DNA from: Megasphaera sp. MJR8396C
GTDB lineage: Bacteria > Bacillota > Negativicutes > Veillonellales > Megasphaeraceae
Direction of reading: 5' to 3'
DNA: 60,191 bases
Assembly: GCF_001546855.1 (NCBI RefSeq)
Contig: NZ_KQ958184.1
Coordinates: forward strand, 1 to 60,191
A program made the translations under genes and the position numbers. Of this stretch, positions 1 through 9,197 are shown in pieces. Numbering within the stretch: position 1 is the stretch's first letter; each line of letters begins with the position of its first letter. The notes below the pieces were generated by a model, which saw nothing but the letters and a program-made list of their open reading frames with translations, was not told the DNA's origin and made no database searches.

Positions 1-25
1 AACCACCAGTTAAACTGGTGGTTTT
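1..25 (+). terminator. Rho-independent terminator of a gene upstream of the window
   Basis: A perfect 10-bp inverted repeat (AACCACCAGT / ACTGGTGGTT) with a 3-nt loop ends in a short T run. It probably terminates a gene lying left of the window. Confidence 0.6.
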
Positions 26-30
26 GATTC

Positions 31-59
31 TTGCCATGACCCATAAAGTATCATATAAT
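31..59 (+). promoter_or_regulatory. Sigma-A type promoter of the TerC gene
   Basis: TTGCCA at 31-36 and TATAAT at 54-59 are separated by 17 bp, 45 bp before the start codon of the TerC-family gene. Confidence 0.7.
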
Positions 60-104
60 GAGTAAGATTATGGTATTGGCATAGGAGAAAAGGGAGGAAT
101 TGCC

Positions 105-803
105 TTGGCAGGATTAGAATCAGCATTGGTATTTGACGTAACGATGATTTTGCAGGTCGTGCTCATCGATTTGGCCTTAGGCGGCGATAATTCCATCGTC
201 ATCGGTATGGCCGCCAAGAATCTGCCGAAACATTTGCAAAAAAAGGCTATTTTATACGGTACGGCAGGGGCTATTATCCTGCGCTTCATCATGGCCTTCA
301 TCGTGTCCTGGCTGTTCCAGGTACCCTTTTTGAAGACCCTCGGCGCCGTCCTCCTGGTTTTCATCGGAATCAAGCTCATCGGAGCCGATGATGCCGAAGA
401 AGACGTTCACGTCGAAGCCAAGGACTCGTTATGGGCAGCTGTGCGGACGATCATGATGGCCGACGCCCTCATGAGTTTAGACAACGTCCTGGGCATCGTC
501 GGGGTCACCGATAATCACTGGGGCCTTTTGATGTTCGGCATGCTTATTTCCGTTCCCATCATCGTCTTTGGCAGTACTGTCGTCGTGAAAGTCATGAATC
601 GCTTTCCGATTTTGGTCTATATCGGTGGAGCCATCCTCGGCTGGGCATCGGGCGGCATGGTGGCCAGCGATCCTTATTTAGCCCAATATGTCGGCTGGGC
701 CTCTGCCAATCCGTCGGCGATGAAGGGCATTTTGCTGGCCGTTACCGTTATCGGTGGCTTTCTCTGGAAGGCCTTTCATAAGAAGGAAACGGCGGCGGCT
801 TGA
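105..803 (+). CDS. TerC/YjbE-family integral membrane protein
   Basis: A 232-residue polytopic membrane protein of the TerC family, whose members are implicated in metal-ion (Mn2+) export or tellurium resistance. The family's acidic intramembrane motifs are visible: a DLALGGDNS-type segment near residues 22-30 and LMSLDNVLG near 122-130. Several hydrophobic segments follow one another, and the C-terminus is short and lysine-rich. The start is TTG at 105, chosen because a strong GGGAGGA sits at 92-98 and no ATG fits as well. The gene appears monocistronic, with its own promoter at 31-59, and is followed by tRNA genes with their own promoter. The substrate cannot be read from the sequence; manganese is only the best family-based guess. 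Confidence 0.88.
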   Translation: MAGLESALVFDVTMILQVVLIDLALGGDNSIVIGMAAKNLPKHLQKKAILYGTAGAIILRFIMAFIVSWLFQVPFLKTLGAVLLVFIGIKLIGADDAEEDVHVEAKDSLWAAVRTIMMADALMSLDNVLGIVGVTDNHWGLLMFGMLISVPIIVFGSTVVVKVMNRFPILVYIGGAILGWASGGMVASDPYLAQYVGWASANPSAMKGILLAVTVIGGFLWKAFHKKETAAA

Positions 804-816
804 TGAAAGAAAAAAC

Positions 817-844
817 TTGACATTTTCCTTCAGTGTGATATTAT
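817..844 (+). promoter_or_regulatory. Promoter of the tRNA-Pro/tRNA-Ser pair
   Basis: TTGACA at 817-822 and TATTAT at 839-844 (16-bp spacer) lie 16 bp upstream of the first tRNA. The AT-rich discriminator contrasts with the GC-rich tRNA that follows. Confidence 0.65.
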
Positions 845-859
845 ATATAAGTCAGGTAA

Positions 860-936
860 CGGGGCGTGGCGCAGTTTGGTAGCGCGCTTGGTTCGGGACT
901 AAGAGGTCGCAGGTTCAAATCCTGTCGCCCCGACCA
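860..936 (+). tRNA. tRNA-Pro (anticodon CGG)
   Basis: A full cloverleaf can be drawn. The acceptor stem CGGGGCG (860-866) pairs with CGCCCCG (926-932), the anticodon stem CTTGG/CTAAG carries the loop TTCGGGA (anticodon CGG, reading CCG), and the T arm has TTCAAAT. The discriminator is A and CCA is encoded at 934-936. Confidence 0.97.
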
Positions 937-988
937 TTTTATATATCGGTATTGATCCCGAGAATACAGTAAGCGATATATAAGTCAT

Positions 989-1080
989 GGAGAGCTGTCC
1001 GAGTGGCTGAAGGAGCATGATTGGAAATCATGTATAGGGCGAACGCTCTATCGTGGGTTCAAATCCCACGCTCTCCGCCA
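989..1080 (+). tRNA. tRNA-Ser (anticodon GGA)
   Basis: The acceptor stem GGAGAGC (989-995) pairs with GCTCTCC (1070-1076). The anticodon stem CATGA/TCATG carries the loop TTGGAAA (anticodon GGA). A long variable arm typical of class II serine tRNAs is present, the discriminator is G and CCA is encoded at 1078-1080. It is probably co-transcribed with the proline tRNA 52 bp upstream. Confidence 0.97.
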
Positions 1081-1090
1081 TAAACGAAAA

Positions 1091-1119
1091 GACGATCACA
1101 ACGGTGATCGTCTTTTTTT
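1091..1119 (+). terminator. Terminator of the tRNA transcript
   Basis: GACGATCAC / GTGATCGTC forms a perfect 9-bp stem with a 4-nt loop, followed by seven T. The flanking A run on the other side may let it also serve the convergent TetR gene. Confidence 0.85.
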
Positions 1120-1729
1120 ATGTCTCTTTTTCAAAGGATCGGCTGCCGTAGCCGATGAAGCGCAGCAGCATGGCCTGGATGGCAAACCAGTCGTCATCCT
1201 TTTTCCATTTGTGGTGCTGGTTGATGGCAAAGGCCCCGCTGACTAAAAAGAGGTAGAGATTTTCAGCTAATCGTTCATCGAGATGAAACTGCTTTTGAAA
1301 GAGGGGGACGACGCTGTCTTTTTGGTGACTGAAAATATACTGCAGGATGTAAGGGCCCAAGTCTTCATCGGCAAAGAGGGCCTGGTATTGGCCGTGATCG
1401 GCCACGCGTTGGCAAATGGGGAGCATGGCATAATTTTCTTTGATAAAAGCCGTGCTGTCTGCCTTTTGGCCGGCTTGCAGGACCATAGCCAGCATCGTTT
1501 CCGGGGCTACTTCGTTTTCGGATATTTCCAGGGCCTCGGTGAGCACCTCATCTAAGACGGCGTAGATGTCGACATAATGCAGGTAAAAGGTCGCTCTCGT
1601 GATGTCCGCCTGTTTGCAAATGGCCGTGACCGTCACTTTCGAGAAACGCTGTTTCTACAGGAGCTCTAAGAAGGACTGCTTGATGACTTGTCGCGTATAG
1701 CGCGTGCGCCGGTCTGTCTTTCGTTCCAT
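1118..1729 (-). pseudogene. TetR-family regulator interrupted by an in-frame amber codon
   Basis: Read from ATG at 1729 (RBS GGAGGAAG just upstream), the frame is that of a 203-residue TetR-type repressor. It opens MERKTDRRTRYTRQVIKQSF, and a helix-turn-helix (TVTAICKQADITRATFYLHY) follows. Codon 25 is TAG at 1655-1657, inside the first helix of the DNA-binding domain; the frame then stays open to the stop at 1118. The remaining reading frame could restart only at GTG 1636, which would remove helix 1. The gene is therefore a pseudogene, a gene read by suppression, or carries a sequence error. It is divergent from the metallo-hydrolase at 1905, with a palindrome between them, so it probably once controlled that gene. 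Confidence 0.7.
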
Positions 1730-1749
1730 GGTCTTCCTCCCATCGTTTC

Positions 1750-1805
1750 TAGACACTTTTTGAATACTGTCTATTATTTGACACTTTATGGAAAATGATT
1801 ATTGA
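1750..1805. promoter_or_regulatory. Candidate TetR operator and hydrolase promoter
   Basis: TAGACA (1750-1755) and TGTCTA (1768-1773) form an inverted repeat with a 12-bp spacer between the divergent TetR and MBL-hydrolase genes. TTGACA at 1778-1783 with TATTGA at 1800-1805 (16 bp) is a plausible rightward promoter abutting it. The -10 is weak and no binding data exist. Confidence 0.4.
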
Positions 1806-1904
1806 TTAACTTTCTGCTCTGAGCATAATAGATATTGAACAGAGTGCCAATAAACTTTCATAGTGTTTAATAAATTACCTGATAGTCCCAAAAGGAAATC
1901 TACC

Positions 1905-2699
1905 ATGAACATTCAACAGATTCGCAATGCAACCCTTAAAATTACGTATCACAGCAAAACGTTTTTACTCGATCCCTGGCTCTGCGGCAAGGGAGAAACG
2001 GGCAGCTTCAGCGATATTCCCGGCCAGCCTTTCATCATTCCTGACCCGGTCAAGATGCAGATTGCCATGCCCATCTTTCCGCTCCCCATGGATGTCCGCG
2101 ACGTCCTGGACGGCGTCGATTATTACGTCGTAACCCACCTTCATCCAGACCACATCGACATCGTAGCCGACGGTACGGTCGGGGCACCTCTCGATAGGAG
2201 CGTACCGGTCTTTACGCAGCATGAAGGCGATGCCGCTGTCTTGAAAAAGTCCGGCTTCCAAGACGTCCGGGTAGTGACGTCGGAAGGCCTTTCGGTCGAC
2301 GGTGTGAAACTTCAAAAGATGCCCGGTCGTCACGGCACCATCATTCCCTGCGGCGAAGCCATGGGCGTCCTGTTAAGCGCAGCTGATGAAGAACAGTTAT
2401 ACATTGCCGGCGATACGATTTGGTATGAAGGTGTCGAACAGATTTTAAAGACCTACAAGCCGGGCGTCGTAGCCCTCAATGCCTGCGCCGCTGAAACGGT
2501 AGAACACGGTAGGCTTTTCATGGGCGATGAAGACGTGGCCTGCGTGGCTCAGACCCTGCCTTCGGCCAAACTTTTCCTGACCCATATGGATACGGTCTCT
2601 CACGCATCCTTGACGCGCCGCTCATTGCGGGGCCTCCTGGCCATGCGCGGCGTAGTCGGGTATGTCATGCCGGAAGACGGCGAAAGCGTCGCTTTTTAA
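1905..2699 (+). CDS. MBL-fold metallo-hydrolase
   Basis: A 264-residue cytoplasmic beta-lactamase-fold hydrolase. The dinuclear metal motif HLHPDH is at residues 78-83, with a further metal ligand in AGDTIWYEG and a histidine in LTHMDTVSH near the C-terminus. The layout resembles UlaG/YycJ-type stand-alone hydrolases, but the substrate is unknown. The start is ATG 1905 with AAAGGA 8 nt upstream; the longer frame from GTG 1863 has no ribosome-binding site. It stands alone, divergent from the broken TetR gene, which suggests an inducible detoxification or salvage role. Confidence 0.82.
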   Translation: MNIQQIRNATLKITYHSKTFLLDPWLCGKGETGSFSDIPGQPFIIPDPVKMQIAMPIFPLPMDVRDVLDGVDYYVVTHLHPDHIDIVADGTVGAPLDRSVPVFTQHEGDAAVLKKSGFQDVRVVTSEGLSVDGVKLQKMPGRHGTIIPCGEAMGVLLSAADEEQLYIAGDTIWYEGVEQILKTYKPGVVALNACAAETVEHGRLFMGDEDVACVAQTLPSAKLFLTHMDTVSHASLTRRSLRGLLAMRGVVGYVMPEDGESVAF

Positions 2700-2763
2700 G
2701 CCTTGGGCCTGATGAAGCCTTCGACGAGATGACCGCCATTCTATGAACCCATCGATATTTTCC

Positions 2764-2792
2764 TTGCATTTCAAGACCCGATGTGATAAACT
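2764..2792 (+). promoter_or_regulatory. Promoter of rpmE
   Basis: TTGCAT at 2764-2769 and TAAACT at 2787-2792 are separated by 17 bp, about 50 bp before rpmE. Confidence 0.5.
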
Positions 2793-2840
2793 ATTCTAGC
2801 ATAGGTTTTGAATGATTGATCATAGAAAGAGGTGTAAGTG

Positions 2841-3050
2841 GTGAAAGAAGGTATTCATCCGAAGTATTATCCGAATGCCAAGGTAACTTGCGCATGCGGC
2901 AATACGTTTGAAACAGGTTCTACGAAACCGGAACTGCGTGTTGAAATTTGCTCTCAGTGCCATCCGTTCTTTACCGGTCAGCAGCGCGCTCAGCAGGCTC
3001 GTGGCCGTATCGAACAGTTCAATAAACGTTATGGTAAAACAGGTAAATAA
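2841..3050 (+). CDS. rpmE: 50S ribosomal protein L31
   Basis: A 69-residue L31 beginning [11 protein letters not shown]. It is the zinc-binding (C+) form: cysteines in CACGN near residues 15-17 and in the CSQCHPF motif near 36-39 make the ribbon, so the protein can act as a zinc store that is replaced by C- paralogues under zinc limitation. GTG 2841 is preferred over the adjacent GTG 2838 because it gives better spacing from AGAGGTG at 2828-2834 and matches the usual N-terminus. It heads the conserved run rpmE, DUF1385, prfA, prmC. Confidence 0.95.
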   Translation: MKEGIHPKYYPNAKVTCACGNTFETGSTKPELRVEICSQCHPFFTGQQRAQQARGRIEQFNKRYGKTGK

Positions 3051-3122
3051 TCAGCAGTACAAGTGGGCAGCAGAGCAGAAATGCTCTGCTCTATTTGTAT
3101 GTAGAGAAAGGGAGGTAGCGCT

Positions 3123-4010
3123 TTGAAGAAACCGAAGATTTATGTCGGCGGCCAGGCGGTCATCGAAGGGGTCATGATGCGTAGTCCCAAGACGATTGCG
3201 ACGGCCGTTCGGACCCCGTCTGGTGAAATTACGGTAAAAAAGGATGCCATTCAATCGATTGCCGAGCGGTATCCGATTCTGAAGAAGCCCTTTTTGCGGG
3301 GCACCGTTGCTTTGGTCGAATCCCTTATATACGGTATGAAGAGCCTCTCTTATTCGGCACAGGCTGCCGGTGAAGAAGAGGAACAACTGTCGAGTTGGCA
3401 GATGGCCCTTACCATGGGCATTTCCGTGCTCTTGGCCATCGTCTTTTTCCTGGTCATCCCTACGTATGCTGCTAAATTCATTCCCGGCGTTTCTGATAGT
3501 GCCTTCCGGCTCAACGTCGTCGAAGGCGTTTTGCGCCTGGCTATATTTCTATTATATATATGGGCTATTTCATTGACGTCGGACATTCGCCGCGTCTTTG
3601 AATACCACGGGGCCGAACACAAGACGATTTGGACCTATGAATCGGGCGAAGAGCTGACCGTTGAAAACGTACAGCGTCACAGCCGTCTTCACCCGCGGTG
3701 CGGCACGAATTTCCTGCTCATCGTCATGGTCGTCTCGATCTTCGTCTTTGCCTTTCTGGGCTGGCCGAGTTTTATCGAACGAATCATATCCCGTATCGTC
3801 CTCATGCCCGTCGTCGCCGGCATCAGTTATGAAATGATACGCCTGGCCGGACGGACGACAAGCCCCGTCATTCAAACCATCTTCCGTCCGGGGCTGTGGC
3901 TCCAGTACCTGACGACCCGCGAACCGCACGCCGACCAGATCGAAGTCGCCATCGAAGCCATGAAGGCGGCGAAACCCGCCGACGAAGGCGACGTAACTGA
4001 AATAAAGTAA
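3123..4010 (+). CDS. DUF1385 (YqhQ-like) membrane protein
   Basis: A 295-residue member of the DUF1385/YqhQ family. The N-terminus has the family signature ([14 protein letters not shown], residues 6-19). Two hydrophobic stretches near residues 94-116 and 134-150 are followed by an EYHGAEHK segment, the conserved [10 protein letters not shown] block and another membrane segment. The function is unknown, but the gene often lies beside rpmE and prfA in Firmicutes, as here. The start is TTG 3123, preceded by GGGAGG at 3110-3115. The downstream gap to prfA is only 10 bp and contains its AAGGAG, so both are likely in one transcript. Confidence 0.88.
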   Translation: MKKPKIYVGGQAVIEGVMMRSPKTIATAVRTPSGEITVKKDAIQSIAERYPILKKPFLRGTVALVESLIYGMKSLSYSAQAAGEEEEQLSSWQMALTMGISVLLAIVFFLVIPTYAAKFIPGVSDSAFRLNVVEGVLRLAIFLLYIWAISLTSDIRRVFEYHGAEHKTIWTYESGEELTVENVQRHSRLHPRCGTNFLLIVMVVSIFVFAFLGWPSFIERIISRIVLMPVVAGISYEMIRLAGRTTSPVIQTIFRPGLWLQYLTTREPHADQIEVAIEAMKAAKPADEGDVTEIK

Positions 4011-4020
4011 GGAGAGAATT

Positions 4021-5109
4021 ATGAGCTCATTTATGGATAAAGTACAGGCCGTGGAAAATAAATTCATGGACCTCGAACAGCAGATCAGCGACCCTTCGGT
4101 CATCGCCCGCCAGGAAGAATGGCAGAAACTGACGAAGGAACACGCGTCGCTCATGCCCCTCGTCGAAACGTTCCGCAAGTATAAAGACATCACCCATACG
4201 ATTGAAGGCGATCAGGAAATCTTAAACGATCCCGACAGTGATGATGATCTCCTGGCCATGGCTAAGGAAGAAATGAACGGCCTGGTAAAGGAACAGGCTG
4301 AGCTTGAAGATCAGCTGCACATCCTCATGCTGCCGAAAGACCCGCGGGATGATAAGAACGTCATCATGGAAATCCGCGGTGGTGCCGGCGGTGATGAAGC
4401 GGCCCTCTTTGCCGGCGATCTGTTCCGCATGTACATGAAATATATTGAGAAACAGCCCGGCTGGAAGACGAGCATCATCAGCTCTAACGAACCGGAGTTA
4501 GGCGGCTTTAAAGAAGTCGTATTCTCCATCGAAGGTTCCGGCGTCTTCGGTAAGCTGAAGTATGAATCGGGCGTTCATCGCGTCCAGCGTGTCCCGGTCA
4601 CCGAAGCCGGCGGCCGTATCCACACGTCGACGGCGACCGTTGCCGTCCTGCCGGAAGCGGAAGATGTTGAAATCGACCTCAATATGGACGACGTCCGCGT
4701 CGACTATTTCCGTGCCTCCGGTGCCGGCGGCCAGCACGTCAACAAGACGAGTTCCGCTGTCCGCATGACTCATATCCCGTCGGGATTGGTCGTCGAATGC
4801 CAGGATGAACGGTCCCAGTTGGAAAATAGGGCCAAAGCCCTGCGCGTCTTGAAGGCCCGCCTCCTCGACCAGGCTCAGCAGAAAGCCGATGCCGAATTGA
4901 CGGAAGAACGGCGCAGCCAGGTCGGTACGGGTGACCGCAGTGAACGAATCCGCACGTACAACTTCCCGCAGGGCCGGGTAACGGATCACCGCATCAACCT
5001 GACCCTGTACAAACTCGATAACATCTTAAACGGCGATATCGACGAATTTATCCAGGCTCTGGCCGAAACCCGCCGGGCCGAACTGATGAAAGAAGCGGAA
5101 AATGAATAA
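4021..5109 (+). CDS. prfA: Peptide chain release factor 1
   Basis: RF1 (362 residues) recognises UAA and UAG and triggers hydrolysis of peptidyl-tRNA. The catalytic GGQ motif is at residues 236-238 in the context [11 protein letters not shown], and [12 protein letters not shown] marks domain 2. It is full length for the family. AAGGAG lies just upstream of ATG 4021. The last 8 bp overlap the start of prmC, whose product methylates the GGQ glutamine of this protein, so the pair is probably translationally coupled. Confidence 0.98.
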   Translation: MSSFMDKVQAVENKFMDLEQQISDPSVIARQEEWQKLTKEHASLMPLVETFRKYKDITHTIEGDQEILNDPDSDDDLLAMAKEEMNGLVKEQAELEDQLHILMLPKDPRDDKNVIMEIRGGAGGDEAALFAGDLFRMYMKYIEKQPGWKTSIISSNEPELGGFKEVVFSIEGSGVFGKLKYESGVHRVQRVPVTEAGGRIHTSTATVAVLPEAEDVEIDLNMDDVRVDYFRASGAGGQHVNKTSSAVRMTHIPSGLVVECQDERSQLENRAKALRVLKARLLDQAQQKADAELTEERRSQVGTGDRSERIRTYNFPQGRVTDHRINLTLYKLDNILNGDIDEFIQALAETRRAELMKEAENE

Positions 5110-5959
5110 GATTTGGACGATCGGTGCCTTGCTGCAATGGACTCAGCAGTACTTTGCAGAAAAAGGCATCGATTCACCGCGCCTGGATGCAGAAATCCTC
5201 TTGGCCCACGTTTTAAAAAAAGAGCGGATTTACTTGTATGCCCATTACGATGAACCCATGAACGGTGACGAACTGGCGGCGTATCGGGAACTCGTAAAGA
5301 AACGGGGAAGCCGCTTGTCCGTTGCCCATATCCTGGGTACCCAGGCTTTTATGGGCCTCGATTTTAAGGTAAGTCAAGATGTGCTCATCCCGCGTCCGGA
5401 AACGGAAATGCTCGTCGAAACCGTAATCGAAGCGGCCAGGGGGACGGCGCCGGTCATCATCGATATCGGCACCGGGAGTGGCGCCATTATCCTCAGCCTC
5501 TTGTCCTATTTGCCGGAGGCGACGGGATTTGGCGTCGATATTTCTCCAAAAGCCCTGGCCATGGCTTCCGAGAATGGGGAACACTTAGGTCTTACGGACC
5601 GCGTGACCTGGATGGAAAGCGACCTTTTCACCAAGGTTCCGTCCATGGCCTGTGACTGGCTGGTATCGAATCCGCCGTATTTGACGGCTCAGGATATGGC
5701 CGAGCTTCAGCCTGAAGTTCGCTATGATCCGGAACTTGCCCTATACGGCGGCGACGACGGCCTTTCCCTTTATCGGAGACTGGCTGAAGCCTCGCCGGCC
5801 TATGTCAAAGCCGGCGGTCACTGCGCCGTTGAAATCGGTGCCGGCCAAGCCGAGGATGTCATCGATATTTTCTGCCGGACCGGTTCCTATGATCATGAAA
5901 AGACCGTCAAGGATTACGGCGGTATCGACAGAGTCCTATTATTTACAAGAAAAGAGTAG
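5102..5959 (+). CDS. prmC: Release factor glutamine N5-methyltransferase
   Basis: A 285-residue HemK/PrmC enzyme that methylates the glutamine of the GGQ loop of release factors using S-adenosylmethionine. The N-terminal helical domain is followed by a Rossmann methyltransferase core with the SAM loop DIGTGSGAI near residues 120-128 and the substrate-binding NPPY at 190-193. It overlaps the end of prfA by 8 bp and ends 3 bp before the Sua5 gene, indicating a tight operon. Confidence 0.96.
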   Translation: MNKIWTIGALLQWTQQYFAEKGIDSPRLDAEILLAHVLKKERIYLYAHYDEPMNGDELAAYRELVKKRGSRLSVAHILGTQAFMGLDFKVSQDVLIPRPETEMLVETVIEAARGTAPVIIDIGTGSGAIILSLLSYLPEATGFGVDISPKALAMASENGEHLGLTDRVTWMESDLFTKVPSMACDWLVSNPPYLTAQDMAELQPEVRYDPELALYGGDDGLSLYRRLAEASPAYVKAGGHCAVEIGAGQAEDVIDIFCRTGSYDHEKTVKDYGGIDRVLLFTRKE

Positions 5960-5962
5960 ACT

Positions 5963-7015
5963 ATGAAGCAGACGAAACTTGTAGAAATTACGGATATAGA
6001 GCAACAGAAAGAAGTTCTTGAAGAAGCAGGAAGGATTATTCGCGACGGCGGACTGGTCGTCTTTCCGACGGAAACGGTGTATGGTATCGGTGCCAATGGC
6101 CTTGATGCCGACGCCTGCCGCAGCATTTATGAAGCCAAGGGCCGTCCCAGCGACAACCCCTTGATACTGACCGTTCCCGACGAAGAAGGGGCCCTCCAGG
6201 CGGCGGCTGAGATTTCACCGACGGCACAGAAATTGATGGATTATTTCTGGCCCGGCCCGTTGACCATCGTCCTGCCCAGAAAACCTATCGTTCCCGATGC
6301 GGCGACGGGAGGCCTCGATACGGTAGCCCTTCGCTGTCCCGATCACGATATCTGCCGGGCTTTTCTGCGCTATGCCGGCGTTCCCGTTGCCGGACCCAGT
6401 GCCAATTTATCGACCCGGCCCAGCCCGACGACGGCAGCCGAAGTCATGCACGACATGGACGGGCGCGTCGATATGGTCATTGACGGCGGACCCTGCCACA
6501 TCGGCGTCGAATCGACGATCGTCGAATGCAGCGGCGACGACAAGGTGACCATCCTTCGTCCCGGCGGCGTCACCATTGAAATGCTGAAGGAGATCGTACC
6601 CGTCGTCGAAATGGATACGACCTTGGTGACCGGCAAAGGCGTCCCCAAAGCGCCGGGCATGAAGTATCGCCACTATGCCCCGTCGGCACCGATGACGGTC
6701 GTCGTCGGGACGGAAGATAAGGTAACGGCCAAACTGCAGTCCCTGTACGAAGGGCTTAAGGCAGAAGGGAAGACCGTCGGCTTCTTGGTCAGTGAAGAAG
6801 TGGGCAGCCATTTCCCGCACAAGAACATGTATGTCTGGGGCCATCACGACGATAAAGAAGCCCTGGCCAACCAGCTCTATACGGGACTCCTTTCCTTTGA
6901 CAGCGACGTCGTCGACGTCATCTTAGCCGAAGGTGTCGATGATGAAGGTTTGGGCCTGGCCATCATGAACCGCATGAAGAAAGCAGCCGGCGGTCATGTC
7001 ATCCTCGTCGATTAA
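5963..7015 (+). CDS. L-threonylcarbamoyladenylate synthase (Sua5 type)
   Basis: A 350-residue long-form Sua5/YwlC enzyme that makes threonylcarbamoyl-AMP from threonine, bicarbonate and ATP for the t6A37 modification of ANN-decoding tRNAs. The YrdC domain (about residues 1-205) shows PTETVYGIGANG, KGRPSDNPL and the nucleotide-binding SANLST block. A second, C-terminal Sua5 domain (from about 230) begins after the APGMKYRHYAP linker, a segment that closes over the active site in this family. The position downstream of prfA-prmC matches the common Firmicute order. Confidence 0.95.
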   Translation: MKQTKLVEITDIEQQKEVLEEAGRIIRDGGLVVFPTETVYGIGANGLDADACRSIYEAKGRPSDNPLILTVPDEEGALQAAAEISPTAQKLMDYFWPGPLTIVLPRKPIVPDAATGGLDTVALRCPDHDICRAFLRYAGVPVAGPSANLSTRPSPTTAAEVMHDMDGRVDMVIDGGPCHIGVESTIVECSGDDKVTILRPGGVTIEMLKEIVPVVEMDTTLVTGKGVPKAPGMKYRHYAPSAPMTVVVGTEDKVTAKLQSLYEGLKAEGKTVGFLVSEEVGSHFPHKNMYVWGHHDDKEALANQLYTGLLSFDSDVVDVILAEGVDDEGLGLAIMNRMKKAAGGHVILVD

Positions 7016-7088
7016 GGCTTTTCCGAAGGCCTGGGAAGATGTATAATAAACTTGAATTATACCAGCATACACAGGGGAGGAATCATTG

Positions 7089-7526
7089 ATGAAATTAGTA
7101 CTTGGCGCCGATCACGGCGGATTTGAACTGAAAGAAAATATCAAAGAATATTTGAAAGAAGAAGGCATTGAATTTACCGACTACGGTACCTTGACCGGCG
7201 ACCGCTGCGACTATCCCGACGTTGCTAAAAAAGTAGCGGAAGCGATTGCCGACGGTACTTTTGACCGGGGCATCCTCTTTTGCGGCACCGGCATCGGTAT
7301 CGGCATTGCTGCCAATAAGGTTCACGGCATCCGGGCAGCGCTCTGCCACGATACCTTTTCGGCAGAATTCTGCCGTCGCCACAACGACGCCAACATTCTG
7401 ACCATGGGCGGCCGTGTCATCGGACCGGGCCTGGCTCGAGAAGTCGTTCGTATTTTCCTGTCCACCGGCTTTGACGGCGGCCGTCACGCTGAACGCGTTG
7501 CCAAAATTGCCGACATGGATAAATGA
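7089..7526 (+). CDS. rpiB: Ribose 5-phosphate isomerase B
   Basis: A 145-residue RpiB/LacAB-family isomerase that interconverts ribose 5-phosphate and ribulose 5-phosphate. Visible motifs are [11 protein letters not shown] at the N-terminus, the CGTGIGI loop with the catalytic cysteine, and [15 protein letters not shown] 7089 is used because GGGAGG at 7075-7080 is 8 nt away; the in-frame TTG 7086 is less well spaced. Its 70-bp upstream gap has a TATAAT-like element at 7042-7047. It is followed closely by upp, linking pentose phosphate supply to PRPP-dependent salvage. Confidence 0.94.
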   Translation: MKLVLGADHGGFELKENIKEYLKEEGIEFTDYGTLTGDRCDYPDVAKKVAEAIADGTFDRGILFCGTGIGIGIAANKVHGIRAALCHDTFSAEFCRRHNDANILTMGGRVIGPGLAREVVRIFLSTGFDGGRHAERVAKIADMDK

Positions 7527-7543
7527 GGAAGGAGTATTCACAC

Positions 7544-8167
7544 ATGCACGTACAAGTAATGGATCATCCGCTTATTCAGCATAAAATCACGCTCATGCGC
7601 AAAAAGGAAACGGGGTCGAAGGATTTCCGCAACCTCTTAGAAGAAATTACCATGCTCATGGGCTATGAAATCACGCGGGACCTGCCGCTGGAAAATGTAG
7701 CCATCGAAACGCCGGTGGCCTCCATGAACGGCAAGCAGATCAGCGGCAAGAAACTGGGCATCGTCCCCGTCCTCCGCGCTGGTCTGGGAATGGTTCAGGG
7801 TATGCTCAACCTCATCCCCATGGCTAAAGTAGGTCATATCGGCCTCTACCGCGACCCGCAGACACTGGAACCGGTTGAATATTACTGCAAACTGCCTGAC
7901 GTTGAAAACCGTGACTTCATCATCGTCGACCCCATGCTGGCTACTGGTGGCAGTGCTTCGGCAGCCATTACCCTGCTCAAGGAAAAGGGCATCAAGAACA
8001 TTAAGCTCATGTGCCTGGTAGCGGCTCCCCAAGGCGTCCAGAAGGTCAATGCCGACCATCCCGACGTCCGCATCTACGTCGCAGCCCTCGACGATACCTT
8101 GAATGATCAAGGCTATATCGTTCCTGGTCTGGGCGATGCCGGCGACCGTATCTTCGGTACGAAATAA
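7544..8167 (+). CDS. upp: Uracil phosphoribosyltransferase
   Basis: A 207-residue enzyme making UMP from uracil and PRPP. The PRPP loop [14 protein letters not shown] and the uracil-binding C-terminal [12 protein letters not shown] are both present. ATG 7544 is chosen: AGGAAGGAG at 7525-7533 precedes it, whereas the upstream ATG 7523 lies inside that ribosome-binding site. The gene is 17 bp after rpiB and last in the operon before a strong hairpin. Confidence 0.97.
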   Translation: MHVQVMDHPLIQHKITLMRKKETGSKDFRNLLEEITMLMGYEITRDLPLENVAIETPVASMNGKQISGKKLGIVPVLRAGLGMVQGMLNLIPMAKVGHIGLYRDPQTLEPVEYYCKLPDVENRDFIIVDPMLATGGSASAAITLLKEKGIKNIKLMCLVAAPQGVQKVNADHPDVRIYVAALDDTLNDQGYIVPGLGDAGDRIFGTK

Positions 8168-8193
8168 GACATCTTTATTACGGACATATAAAA

Positions 8194-8226
8194 AAATCGC
8201 CTCCCATCTTGCTTGGGAGGTGATTT
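8194..8226. terminator. Bidirectional terminator between upp and metA
   Basis: AATCGCCTCCCA and TGGGAGGTGATT form a long stem with one G/T mismatch and a 7-nt loop, with A and T runs on its two sides. It lies between convergent upp and metA. Confidence 0.85.
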
Positions 8227-8234
8227 TCTGTCTC

Positions 8235-9170
8235 TTAATGGCCGCAGGACGCCAGGCTTTGAATCGATGTTAATTCATAGGGCGTTTCCTGATAGACGAT
8301 ATTCAGCCAGTTGTGGTAAAAGAGGTGGGCATAGCTGCACCACGTGAAGTACGGTTCCTTAGTATCGTTGTCGCCCGGGTAGTAGTGCTTGGGAACGGCG
8401 ATAGGAAGGCCTTTTTTCTTATCCCGCAGGTATTCTTCCTCGAGGGTCCGACGGTCGTATTCGAAGTGGCCAAGGACGAAGAAGCGGCGGTGGTCCGGCG
8501 TGCCGATGATGTTGATGCCGTTTTCGGCTGACCGTGACAAGATTTCCAGTTCCGGTCTATTGTAGACGGCGATGTCGTCGATGGCCGTGTGACGGGACTG
8601 GGGAATGAAGTAGCGGTCGTCGAAGCCGCGCAGGAGCGGATGGTGCTTCTGGGTCAGTTGGTATTCGAAGATGCCGAAGAGCTTGGCTGAGAGATCCCTT
8701 TTGTGGATGCCGTAGTAGTGATAGAGCCCGGCCTGGGCACCCCAGCAGAAGAGGAGCGTCGAAAAGGCGTGGGTCTTGGCCCAGTCGAGGTAGGTCTTCA
8801 TTTCCGGCCAGTAGTCGACGGATTCGAAGGGCATCTGTTCGACCGGTGCGCCGGTGATGATGAGTCCGTCGTAATAGCGGTCCTTGATGTCGTCGAAGAC
8901 ACAGTAGTTTTCATCCAGGTACGACGCATCGGTATGGGTGCTTTGATGCGTCTTTGTATGGCAGAAGTCGACTTCGACCTGGAGCGGTGAGTCGCCGAGG
9001 AGGCGCAGGAGCTGCAGCTCCGTCGGCTTCTTTAAGGGCATCAAATTGAGGATGAGAATGTGCAGGGGCCGGATGTCCTGATGGAGGGCCAGACCCTTAT
9101 CAATGGTGAAGATTCCTTCGTCATGCAGTTTTTCTTTGGCGGCCAGGCCGTCGGCGATTTTTATCGGCAT
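8235..9170 (-). CDS. metA: Homoserine O-acyltransferase, predicted acetyl-CoA type
   Basis: A 311-residue MetA-family enzyme that acylates homoserine in the first committed step of methionine synthesis. The nucleophile is Cys142 (LFCWGAQ), and a His-Glu pair of the relay lies further on (SRHTAID; FEYD). Residue 111 is glutamate (GAPVEQM). In this family Glu111 favours acetyl-CoA and Gly succinyl-CoA, so the product is predicted to be O-acetylhomoserine, matching the MetY encoded directly upstream. The start ATG 9170 has GGAGGGA before it. It is second in the T-box controlled metY-metA operon (27-bp gap). Confidence 0.95.
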   Translation of the reverse strand: MPIKIADGLAAKEKLHDEGIFTIDKGLALHQDIRPLHILILNLMPLKKPTELQLLRLLGDSPLQVEVDFCHTKTHQSTHTDASYLDENYCVFDDIKDRYYDGLIITGAPVEQMPFESVDYWPEMKTYLDWAKTHAFSTLLFCWGAQAGLYHYYGIHKRDLSAKLFGIFEYQLTQKHHPLLRGFDDRYFIPQSRHTAIDDIAVYNRPELEILSRSAENGINIIGTPDHRRFFVLGHFEYDRRTLEEEYLRDKKKGLPIAVPKHYYPGDNDTKEPYFTWCSYAHLFYHNWLNIVYQETPYELTSIQSLASCGH

Positions 9171-9197
9171 CGTCTGTCCCTCCTTTACAATACGAGA

